Assembly (NCBI GenBank): GCA_022925895.1
Contig: JAKSYS010000350.1
Span: 1 to 62,999 of the forward strand
Reading direction: 5' to 3'
Length of the DNA stretch: 62,999 nt
Source of the DNA: Fragilaria crotonensis
Taxonomy: Eukaryota; Bacillariophyta; Fragilariophyceae; Fragilariales; Fragilariaceae
The translations under genes and the position numbers were made by a program. Below the pieces are notes generated by a model, which searched no databases, was not told the origin of the DNA, and worked only from the letters and a program-made list of their open reading frames with translations. Positions 54,047 through 62,999 of this stretch are shown here, one piece after another; the first letter of the stretch is position 1, and every line of letters starts with the position of its first letter.

Positions 54047-54856
54047 ATGGTGTCTACCGGCGGCGGTCGAATCGCATTCTTGTTGGTCGTCTTCTTATCC
54101 GCGCATAGTACACAAGCGTTATCGACTTTCGGTCGACGCGAGGTAATCCATGCAGCAATTTTGGCATCCACGACGTCGATGGTACCGACGTACTCAATCG
54201 CGGAAACGACAACAACAACATCCGGCAACACTGTTAGTGCGATCCCTTATGAATTGCGAGATCGGCGCGGAAATAAGGATGCCTTGATTCGAGAAGATTA
54301 TTGGTACATGATGGGGAGGGCACCTCCTCGACTCATGGGTGAGGGAATGATGAAGACTGATAATCCGCAATGGAATACATTTGGGACGTGCGAATCATCG
54401 GGCGGGACCAACAGTTGCACCTACGTGTCTATCAAGCAGCAGCGCATTCCCGCATATTCGAAATATGCATTTTTGATTCAATTAGGCGCCAAAGACTATC
54501 GAAGGCTCGGGGTGGCTCTGGACAACGCTGACTGGGAGACTGCGGAATCGCTGCTGTCGTCTGCTACATCGGTCCCGCCTCCAGCAATTGATGCGCTGCT
54601 GAAAATGATTCTCTTCGCATCGAGCATGCTGACATCCCCAAATTATAGTGGACCGAATCGAGAATTGCTTGTGGCACGTTTCTATGTGAATGAATGCGGC
54701 TTTGCTACGAAAGAAGTAGCGTCCGCAGTGGAAGCGCGAGATTTGAATCGAGCCAAGGCAGCGTGGGACTTTGGTCGAGACTCGTGGAATTCCTATCTTA
54801 CCATTGTAAACCGACAAATTACTCCCAAAGTAGGCGACAAGTTCGAACTAATATAA
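54047..54856 (+). CDS. Thylakoid-lumen helical-bundle protein (PsbQ/Psb31-like)
   Basis: A 269-aa single exon. The leader is tripartite: an ER-type signal peptide MVSTGGGRIAFLLVVFLSAH ending near TQALS; then STFGRREVIHAAILASTTSM with a twin arginine and hydrophobic segment; then a probable lumenal cut near YSIAET. This order targets proteins into the lumen of a complex plastid by the Tat route. The mature part contains mainly amphipathic helices (YAFLIQLGAKDYRRLGVALD and WETAESLLSSA with later helices). The last helix pair includes NRAKAAWDFGRDSWNSYLTI. A four-helix bundle behind such a leader is what PsbQ-family extrinsic photosystem II proteins, including diatom Psb31 and PsbQ', look like. 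The family assignment is by pattern only. Its stop lies 23 nt from the convergent carboxylase stop. Confidence 0.6.
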   Translation: MVSTGGGRIAFLLVVFLSAHSTQALSTFGRREVIHAAILASTTSMVPTYSIAETTTTTSGNTVSAIPYELRDRRGNKDALIREDYWYMMGRAPPRLMGEGMMKTDNPQWNTFGTCESSGGTNSCTYVSIKQQRIPAYSKYAFLIQLGAKDYRRLGVALDNADWETAESLLSSATSVPPPAIDALLKMILFASSMLTSPNYSGPNRELLVARFYVNECGFATKEVASAVEARDLNRAKAAWDFGRDSWNSYLTIVNRQITPKVGDKFELI

Positions 54857-54879
54857 ATACCTGAAACATATGTTTATTT

Positions 54880-57138
54880 CTATGCAGCCATTTTCTTCTC
54901 TTCAGTGGGAGAAGGGTCCTGCTCAACTTCGAAGTCCAAAATCACCTGGTCGGCAGCCAGCGTCGCGCCCACAGGAACGCGACAAGTGGCGATGACACCA
55001 GTCCGTGGCGACCGGATGATATTCTGCATTTTCATGGCCTCCAACACGCACAGCTCTTGTCCGATCTGCACGCTGTCGCCGGGCTGCACAGCGATTGAAA
55101 TCAACGTCCCCGGCATGGGTGATAAGACCATATCACTGGTGTCAACAACCAGGGGCTCGTGCATGTGCTTGCTTAGTTCATACTCTCGCGGACTCTGCAA
55201 CAGCATTTCAATGCTCGCACCCTTCATTTCGATCTGGATTTCACCAGTTGTAGAGGATGACAATGTTTGAATCGTCTTCACATCGCCACCGTTCAAGCTG
55301 ACTCTCGCCAAGAGGTCTGACTTTTTGTACGTAGGAGGTTCGTCGAGATTTATAATTCGGACATCGTCATCCTCGTCGCCCATTGTTGACACCATGAACG
55401 AAACATCATTCAGACGTTCCACTTTCAGAGCCTCTCCAAACATGCCTCCAAGTCTCGCGATAACAACAGGTCGAGTATCATTCTCCAGAACTACCATACA
55501 GACAGCCACGTCCTGCTTGTCTTCTTTGGAGAGTTCAACTCCCGAAAATCCATCTGGATAGTGAGTTGGCAAGAACGATGTTGGTGTCTTTCCAGCTTGA
55601 AATGCTGGATGCGCGATGACATCCATCACGAGCTTTGTGTTGTGACGAATGGTTCCCCCAATGACATACTCCTGCAAAGCCAGATGGAGTTGATCGAGGG
55701 ATGCTTGTCGACCCTCTGCACTCCATGCAATGACCTTGCTCAACATCGGGTCGTAGTGTGGCGTGACAATGTGACCCTCCGCAACTCCCGAGTCGACGCG
55801 CAAAATGCGGTCGGCGGTACGAACGGAGATTGGTTCTTGATACGGGACAAGTGGTCCTGTGGATGGCAAGAAACCACGAAGTGGATCTTCAGCATAAACG
55901 CGAGCCTCAATAGCGTGTCCGTGATGAGGGTAGTAAGGTTTGTCACCCAGTATTTCCAGGTATTCTTCTGGAACTCCCCAACCAGCTCCGACCCACAACA
56001 TTCCCTTGACCAGATCAAGATTGCCGACAGAAACGGATTCTGTGACTGGATGTTCAACTTGTAGGCGAGTATTCATCTCCAAAAAGTAAAAGTTCTGCTC
56101 TTCGTCCACCAAAAACTCCACCGTTCCAGCCGACGTGTATCCGACTTGTCGGACCAGCTTCTTAACTTGCTCCACCATTTTCAACCTCGTTTCTTCCTTC
56201 AAGAGGGGCGATGGCGATTCTTCCAAGATCTTTTGATGTCGGCGCTGAATGGAGCACTCGCGTTCGCAGAAGACCACAATGTCGAGTTCGCCGGGGTTCT
56301 TTTTGGAAGGCCCCGACAGGAGCTGGAATTCAATGTGATGAGGGTTATCGACGTACTTTTCCAACAACAGCCGATCGTCGTTGAAAAACTTGAGTGCCTC
56401 GGACTTGGCCAACGGATAGGAATCTCGGACATCTTGATCGGACCGGCAAATGCGCATTCCTTTGCCACCGCCTCCAGATGCTGCCTTGATCAAGACGGGG
56501 TAGCCAATGTCATTGGCGACGGTCAAGGCGTGGTCCAGACTTTGCAACTCTCCCTCAAAGCCTGGGACGATGTTGACTCCTGCCTGGAGTGCCAAGACTT
56601 TGGAACGAATTTTGCAACCCATCTGATCGATTGCTTCGGGGGAGGGACCGAGCCATTTTACGCCTGGCGGCAGACTCGCGGCGAATTTGGAATTTTCTAA
56701 TTTAGGATAAACATATCTTAGTATCGGCTGTCACAATTCATGGAATGTTTGGATGACGTTCATCGAGAAAACAGACTTACCGGAAAAGAAGCCATAGCCG
56801 GGCATGCAGGCTTGTGCACCCGATTCTTCAATGGCCTTGAGGACTCGATCCGCATCCAGATAGGATTTGCCAATGCAGATGGTGTGATCTGCCTCCTTCA
56901 CGTACGGAGCCTGACTGTCATACAACGAATAAATTGCGACGGATTCAATGCCGTGCGCAGCACAGGTTCGCATTACACGGCTGGATATTTCACCGCGATT
57001 GGCAATCAAGATCTTGTCAAATGGCTTGTTGGCGTCACCAGGAATGGTTGTTGATGTCGCTGCTGCCTTGGCAGACAGGGATATAAGTCGCTGGACAACG
57101 TTGGCACGTGCGTGGCGTCGGAGATGTGATGAAAGCAT
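54880..57138 (-). CDS. Propionyl-CoA carboxylase alpha (biotin) subunit, mitochondrial
   Basis: Carboxylates propionyl-CoA with a biotin carrier in the mitochondrial matrix (catabolism of odd-chain and branched substrates). Exon 1 (57138-56781) starts MLSSHLRRHARANVVQRLIS, a presequence, then FDKILIANRGEISSRVMRTC and GYGFFSE. An 84-nt GT-AG intron (56780-56697) is followed by exon 2 (56696-54880). Biotin-carboxylase motifs are KAASGGGGKGMR, NNPHHIE-like DNPHHIEFQLL, CERECSIQRRHQK, LEMNTRLQVEHPVTE and HAIEARVYAEDP. The BCCP end is LSPMPGTLISIAVQPGD and VLEAMKMQNIIRSP, the Lys in AMKM being the biotinylated one. EAMKMQN is nearer to PCCA than to methylcrotonyl-CoA carboxylase (usually AMKMEH). 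About 724 aa, near the usual length. Confidence 0.85.
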
Positions 57139-58710
57139 GTTGCGCAGCTACTCCAACGTTGGTGTAAGAACTACTTTACTTGCAGGTATCTGGCAGATTC
57201 GTTGATTTGACGATGGAATTGTCCTCGTTCAATTGTTTTTATTTCGATTATTGTGAGCGCTTCTCATTTTGCATGTCGAAATCTTGAGGTAACGAATCAG
57301 AACCGTTTCAGGTCTCCGATTTCGGATCGGGTTCCCATTCTCACGGATCCCAGTTCTCGTTTGAGACGACTTGTTCCATCGATTAAATTAGCTCAGTCGC
57401 CATTACTCATTGAAACACGAACGTACCGGTGTACCGGTACAGTTTGGATGGATAGAATTCCAGAATCCAAAGAAAACTCTCCCGTATCGCTGTCCTGTAG
57501 AACAGTTCCGGAACTTGGCCATGAGCAGCATACGAGAAATCAGTTTAATAAATTTTGAATGATTACATAATCTGACTGTAGATTAATTTTAAAGTAAACC
57601 AGACTGGATATGTGCCGCCCAAGGCCGCGTTGATTTTGTCGGGATGTTTACATGATTCTTCAGTTTAATCTGGGCTACTGGCGGAGTTTATTGTTGGCGT
57701 ACTGATAGTGTGGTTGTTTCAGTAGTAGTATCGGTCTACCTGTGAAATGTCGCTGCATTGTATGGCTTGTTTCATTGTTTCGCTACATATCGTTGGGACA
57801 CGTAGACTCGGTATATAAAAATTAAGTTGAAGCCTCAAATTCTTGCGGAAAGCTCATCCAGAACAGATTGACACCATACGCATGTTGTCAATCGATCTTT
57901 CATGAGATTGTCGCCATTATTTCACTTATTGGTTTTCAATGATCCCAGGCAGAAAGCTGTTCACAAATCCAGAATCGAAGTCGACTGCTGCTCGGTGTGT
58001 TTTGAACGCCTTCACGAGGCGTTCAATAAGTTGCAAGGAAAGTGCAGGCATCGTGTTATCGTCTCCTCCGCTGTTTTCTTTGTTTTTTTAAACAGCAAAG
58101 TAAGCACATATGTATGCCCGTGCCCGTCGAGAGAGCTTGCGCACTGTTTTCGTTGTTAGAATGTCTCTGCTTGAACATTCATGTACTAACGCCTTGAAAG
58201 ACTCCCATCAGAAGGCCGCTTTTGTTAAGTATGTCAAAAAATGGTTACTTTTTGGTCGTAAGTCATTAATATATTGCCTAATGTTAACATATAATAATCA
58301 TAAGTAAGTATAGTCTTATGATAATTGAATATTATAATTTATGTTTCTACAATGTTTGTTTTATTCCACTGACGGTAAATAATAAGCAGTGAACATCTTC
58401 AATTTTCGATGAACAACGTTTTTTTTGTCATGGTAACTTAGACCATACTTCAAACAGATATAGTAACATATCTCAAGGCGTCAAACCATACATAACATAT
58501 TTCAATAAAATATATTGATATTCAAACATTTCTTTTTACCCATTCCATTATGTACGACTTGTCATGCTGATTGTTGGTATGTCGTTTGACAAGGGAATTA
58601 TATTCTCACCACCATATCTGGCAGTTCTTAAAATATTACATTCGTCTGATCAAAGAATTGTGCTCGTATTGCAACACTCTTCACTCGTTGTCTATCTTTA
58701 ATCTACTACT
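57139..58710. other. Non-coding interval of 1.6 kb
   Basis: No supported gene. Near 57420-57445 there is GTACCGGTGTACCGGTAC, a GTAC-rich short inverted repeat. Positions 58290-58560 are strongly AT-rich. Confidence 0.4.
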
Positions 58711-61700
58711 ATGTCGACATCACTTTCTGAGGATTGTGCTGTTTGTGGGAAAAGTTTCAAGAGGCTTGTGCGCACCTTGTGCGTAGTTTGGCATGTGGTT
58801 CTTATTACATGCCACGCCGCGCTGACACAGATGAGTGTCGTGAAAGTGAAGGCGCTGATCATGGCACCCGTCCGAATTTGAGATCCTCTTCGTATAGCAC
58901 TCTCTTTCGTGCACAACGTGCAACTGTAAGAGGAGAGGCGATGACGAGCCGCCAATCATCAATGTGGAATGGAGTTGACGACGAAGACTTTTGTGATGGA
59001 TGACGATGATGGTTTTCCGAATGACAATGTTGATGAGGAGGATGTCCCCAGTGATGCAAGTGAAGGCGAGGAAGGTCCGGATGCCGGTGTTTTGGACTTG
59101 TATCTGAAACTTTTCCAGCTGCGAGATAACCCGCTAGGTCTTGCGCGTTTTTCTCGGGAAGAGGAGGTCTTAATTGAGTTATTGCAGCTCCTAAAGGAGC
59201 TCCATTGTCCACTCAAAGCGTTTGAGATCATACTCAAGTGGGCTGCAAAATCAAATGGTAGTGGTCATACTTTCCGCGAGGGTTGTCAACCCAGTCGCAG
59301 CAAGGTAATCGCTAACTTGTACGAAAGGTACAACATGAACGGATTGATCCCGAAGGAGAAGAAATTGTACCTGCCTTACACCCAGAGAACAGTGTCCATG
59401 ATTTACTTTGATGCCCGCGAAGTGTTTGGCGCTACTCTCATGTCCCACACTTAATCAAGACGAAAATTATTTTTTTGACGACGCAAAGGATCCATTCATC
59501 GCACCACAAGCATCGTCTGATGTTGGCGACATCCACACTGGTCGTTGCTACAGAAAGACATACGAGGCTCTAATAAAGAAGTTTGGCGTTGATATGCTGT
59601 TACCTTGCGTCATAGCAATGGATAAGACACATATCGATATGGCAGGACGGCTCCAAATGGAGCCCATAACAATCTCACACGGTCTATTGAATCACACTAT
59701 GCGCCGCCTCCCAAGTGCCATGCGATCCTTGATACATCAATCACAGCACCCCCGCGCACCTCCCAACTAGCGCAGATGTTGATTCCGATTTCAATTCTCC
59801 AGAAGATCTGGCGGATGATGTTGTGCGAATCAAGAACCCAATTCATCCGCCCGCCAACGGTGATCTTAGTTGGGCAACGTTACTCCTCAATGAAACACAT
59901 GCAGATTCAGTTTATACTGAAGAGTCTGGATTTTTGATTCTACAGAACAGTGGCTTCAAATGGAATTTGCATTACAACAACACCATTCACAAAGTGGTGT
60001 TCCACCCGTATGTACCTTTCATCGCCGGCGATACAGAGGGTCACGACCGTCTCTGTGGTCATTACACAGCAAGATTCATGGAGGTCAAACAGCTTTGCCG
60101 AATCTGTGAATGCCCCAGTTACTTGACGTATTCGAAGTCAAAGTTCCCACCGTCTCCCAAAAAAGTTGATTCCTTAGTGCAGAGGGGCTTGACTGCTGAG
60201 CTCCAATCAATGTCTCAGAACTATCTCAAGAACGGGTTTGAAGGCGTCCGATTTGGCATGCACAATAAGCGCGGAATTTTTGGTGCGTGCCCAGGCGAAA
60301 TGCTGCACTTGATCTCGCTTGGTTGGTTTAAGTACTGCCTCCAGGCTTTTCGGCTCAGGCCGGTCCCAAGTCCCAGGCATTGAAGGATTACGATGCACTG
60401 TGCGCTGTTGGGCTGCACCCTATCAAGGCAGAGGACCGTGATGTTCCACGAACAAATTTCTCTCGAGGTTTTTCCTCTGGCTCCAATCTCATGGGACACG
60501 AGATGGCGGGATGCCTTTGGTGAAACTATTCGCATTGCACACGACGTGTTTCCGCTCCATCTTCAATGTTGGCAAGAAGGTCACCCCAAAAGAAGGGTCA
60601 ACGATCAAAGGCTATGTTACAGCAATCATATCGAAGATTGATAGTTGTCGTATCCTCCTCCTGGTCTGGCACCAATGGATGAAGCAGCCAACAATCCCAA
60701 AAAAATGGTGAGGCGCTCCCATGTTGCTGTGCAGTGGTTGATGCGGTTTGTCGCTGAAGTAGCACCTCGTCCTTCAGGCATGGGAAATAACACCATCAAA
60801 ACGCACTTGGTCCTGCATCTGTGCGAGGACATTCTGGACCATGGGGTTCCAGAGAACGTGAACAGTTCGTACGCTGAATCAGCCCACATTCCCTTGCGAA
60901 GATAACAACAAGAAACTCGCAGAAACGAGCTGTTTCTTTCACAAAACAAGCAGCCCATCGGTACGTTGAGAATCTCGCTGTATCACTTGCTTGGGCAGAT
61001 GTTGAGAGCGACAAAGGCAGTGCCATACCAACATCAGGGAAGAAGAACCAGAGAGAGGAACCAGCAACCATCAATTCGACCCTGGACGTGAATTCCACCT
61101 TGTGTGAAAACTGGTGATGAATTCCCGTGTCGTTGGACACATGTGCGTAGCGGTCAGAACGCAGAGCCAGTCGTGAAACTTCCACCTTGGTGTCAAAGTT
61201 TCTTGAAACTTCTGCCTGCCCCAAATGCCACAACAGTCTCTTCGGTGCTTTACCTCGTACACAGATGAAAGGGGTAACATGTACCGAGCACATCCATGTT
61301 ATGACGGTAAACCTTGGAATGATTGGCAATGATCGACTGGAGGGGAGAAGCATGACCTTCCAGCATTCATCCATACATTCGTTGATCTGCGCCAGCTTCC
61401 GAGCTCAATCAGAAGAATTGAAGTGAATGGGCAGACAAGTGTGCAACCTGGATTGTACGCCGTTGCCCACACCTTTGACCCAGTTAACCCCATCGACTTC
61501 AACACGCCCAATGTCCTCATAGGCGCGTTACAAACCCCATTTTTATTCTCCCGACCACAGACAACCAACATTGTTCCTTGTGGATGTCAAGGCGATATCC
61601 TCGCCGCTACTTGGCACAGAAGACATCCCACCATTTGGAGAAAAGAAAGCGTCAAGGTGGGATCGGCATTACCTTTCCTCATCAGAAGGAAAGTGGAATG

Positions 61701-61975
61701 GTCCCTGCATGGGACGCAATAATTGAGCGGAGCATAGTGATCTGGAAAACAATGTTGAAGATGACACCTGGTTCGAAGAGGATTACGAGACAAAGATGTT
61801 GACCACCATGTCTTGCCCGGTGGTAGAGTCGTCTTCGGCGTGAAGACACCCGAAGACAACGCCAAGGAGGTGGCAAAGAAAGCAGAAAAGCTTGCCACCA
61901 AAAAGAAGAAGGAAGACGGGCAGCGGCCAAGAAACGCAAACGAGCTGCGGAAGGAGAACGTTCGCAAGTAGTAGA
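58711..61975 (+). pseudogene. Plavaka/CACTA-like transposase, many frame changes
   Basis: An N-terminal zinc finger is encoded at 58711-58800 (CAVCGKSF, then CAHLVRSLACGSYY after a 1-nt shift). An acidic linker follows (DDDDGFPNDNVDEEDVPSDA). The core reads YLPYTQRTVSMIYFDAREVF, LLPCVIAMDKTHIDMAGRLQ, FIAGDTEGHDRLCGHYTARF and LCRICECPSY, then GHEMAGCLLVKLFALHTTCF and NTIKTHLVLHLCEDILDHGV. This succession (DKTHID; GDT-G-D-L-G...C-x2-C; K-H-x3-H-x2-D) is what I know from Plavaka-type transposases of the CACTA clade in fungi and algae. At least five frame breaks occur, and no splice sites were found that would join them all, so it is probably dead. The C-terminal part (YAVAHTFDPVNPIDFNTPNV) continues to about 61970. 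Confidence 0.52.
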
Positions 61976-62063
61976 CTTATTTTTCACGTTCTTCGTTTTT
62001 CAATAGTAACGTGCAGGTCTTGCCCCCGCACTTCGTCCTCCTGGTAACAACGAAGCGGTTAAG

Positions 62064-62959
62064 TCAACCGCCGCAGTAGCCCCTGCACATCACCAGCTCT
62101 TTTTTTCTTGGTACCGTGTATGCGCCACCAATTGCCAGGTCAGCTGCTGTAGGCTGTCTAGGTACGGCCTTTCGCTCGCCATCAACACCACCCCATCGCA
62201 GAGGTCCCCATTCCTGGCTCCACTTGCGGTTTCTCTTTCTCCCAACAAGGGAAAGCTGTCGAGACACCGTGACAACGTGCTTCGGCAAGCGCACACTGAT
62301 GGGCTCGACAGCAGCCGCTTCAAGGGTGGCTGCCGTTGCGATCACCTCGTCTTCAATTGGTTTTGGGCAACCGTCAATTCATCCCGGTGTTTCGGCGGCG
62401 CTGACGTTTTCGGTTCAAGTTTACTGGGCACCCTTTCTCCAAGGATCGGGTCGGAGAACAGGCCGATAATTCGCAGCACACCCAGCACGTCCAGCCTGAA
62501 CGATCTTTTCTTGGCGCAGGTGAACACCCTGCAGAGGGTGTTCACGAAGGATGAATCCTTTGCAACACCAACGTAACCGCTGTCCAAGCCATCAGGACAT
62601 GAAACAGACGCGCAGTGCCTTACAATCCTGCCATCCCAGCTGATCGCGATTCCGTGGCAAGTTTTATGGCCAAACCAGTGAACTTGGTTCCATTCGGTCG
62701 CTTGCCTTCAACATTGGGCATGATGAAGTACCAGTTCTCCCCAGCCAAGCATCTCCTCTGTCCAACAACTGTACTCCTGCGAGGCATCGTTAACGTCAAA
62801 GTGAGACGAGTTACCCAGGTTATAACTCAGGTCGATAGTGTACGCAACCTGTCGCCGACGCCCAACACCGCAGCAGCCCCTGATTTTCCTGCTTAGGAAA
62901 TCCAGGCGGCGGGCGTTGGCGGTATTGGCCTGCGTCTTGGCCTGGGCATCGGCCAACAA
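62064..62959 (-). pseudogene. Convergent accessory ORF of the 3'-end transposon, broken
   Basis: Minus-strand pieces read in order: DAQAKTQANTANARRLDFLS, then FDVNDASQEYSCWTEEMLGW (62959-62708); GVAKDSSFVNTLCRVFTCAK (62587-62342); and KHVVTVSRQLSLVGRKRNRK (62345-62064). Stops and frame changes separate them. No domain was recognised. The convergent placement 90 bp from the end of the transposase mirrors the two-ORF Harbinger element at 30-34 kb. The gene continues past the right edge. Confidence 0.4.
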
Positions 62960-62999
62960 ACGAGCAGTGATGAAGAGATCATCATCAACAACGCCACAG

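Noticed and set aside
54880-57138. Assignment as 3-methylcrotonyl-CoA carboxylase alpha
   Set aside because: Possible, but EAMKMQN and the spacing of the BCCP domain fit propionyl-CoA carboxylase better. A phylogeny would settle it.

Overview
The window reads as nuclear DNA from a photosynthetic stramenopile, most likely a diatom. The evidence is intron-containing eukaryotic genes (GT-AG introns, mostly about 75-85 nt with longer ones of 150 and 255 nt), a lumenal protein with a bipartite plus twin-arginine leader, a mitochondrial biotin carboxylase, a diatom-style PPR protein, a gene family I associate with diatoms (18.8 kb), and several transposon classes common in diatom genomes. I recognise no rRNA or tRNA gene and no CRISPR array.

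Layout. 1-11.9 kb is a stack of transposable elements. A degenerate tyrosine-recombinase retrotransposon with PAT/Ngaro-type split direct repeats (3-6931, minus strand) sits inside a LINE-like RT/RNase H element (about 6932-10450). That element in turn abuts an N-terminally truncated pogo/Tc1-like transposase pseudogene (10463-11904). 12.6-14.7 kb holds the most unusual host-type gene: a phytochelatin-synthase (peptidase C83) domain on a predicted type II membrane anchor and a long Trp/Asn-rich stalk of 11-residue repeats full of N-glycosylation sequons. 15-18.8 kb is non-coding with a tandem repeat. 18.8-28.6 kb holds a diatom-type conserved hypothetical, an uncharacterised Ser-rich protein, a basic/acidic repeat nuclear protein (possibly BIN4-like) broken by two 1-nt shifts, and a PPR protein. 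30.2-33.9 kb is a PIF/Harbinger element with two convergent ORFs. 34.1-37.6 kb is a satellite-like array of about 175-bp units that folds into a near-palindrome with arms of about 0.8 kb. 38-39.4 kb holds a transposase remnant and a second copy of a GGGTGGG-rich repeat. 41.6-57.1 kb is the main gene-dense block: class-3 aldehyde dehydrogenase, SPB4/DDX55-type helicase, RNase H2 subunit A, a tandem pair of 111-aa mitochondrial EF-hand-like proteins, a small membrane protein, a lumenal PsbQ/Psb31-like protein and propionyl-CoA carboxylase alpha. A 1368-bp palindrome-packed transposon (52535-53902) interrupts this block. 58.7-63 kb is a degenerate Plavaka/CACTA-like element with convergent ORFs.

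The genes do not form an operon. Close pairs are divergent (helicase and RNase H2A share about 360 bp) or convergent (lumenal protein and carboxylase stops are 23 nt apart; ALDH and helicase stops are about 175 nt apart). Several otherwise good genes carry isolated 1-nt shifts in short homopolymers, which suggests uncorrected assembly errors at least as much as gene decay.

Best candidates for something undescribed: the membrane-anchored, sequon-rich hendecad-stalk phytochelatin synthase; the transposon carrying twelve 20-bp palindromes at a 21-bp period; and the inverted satellite array.
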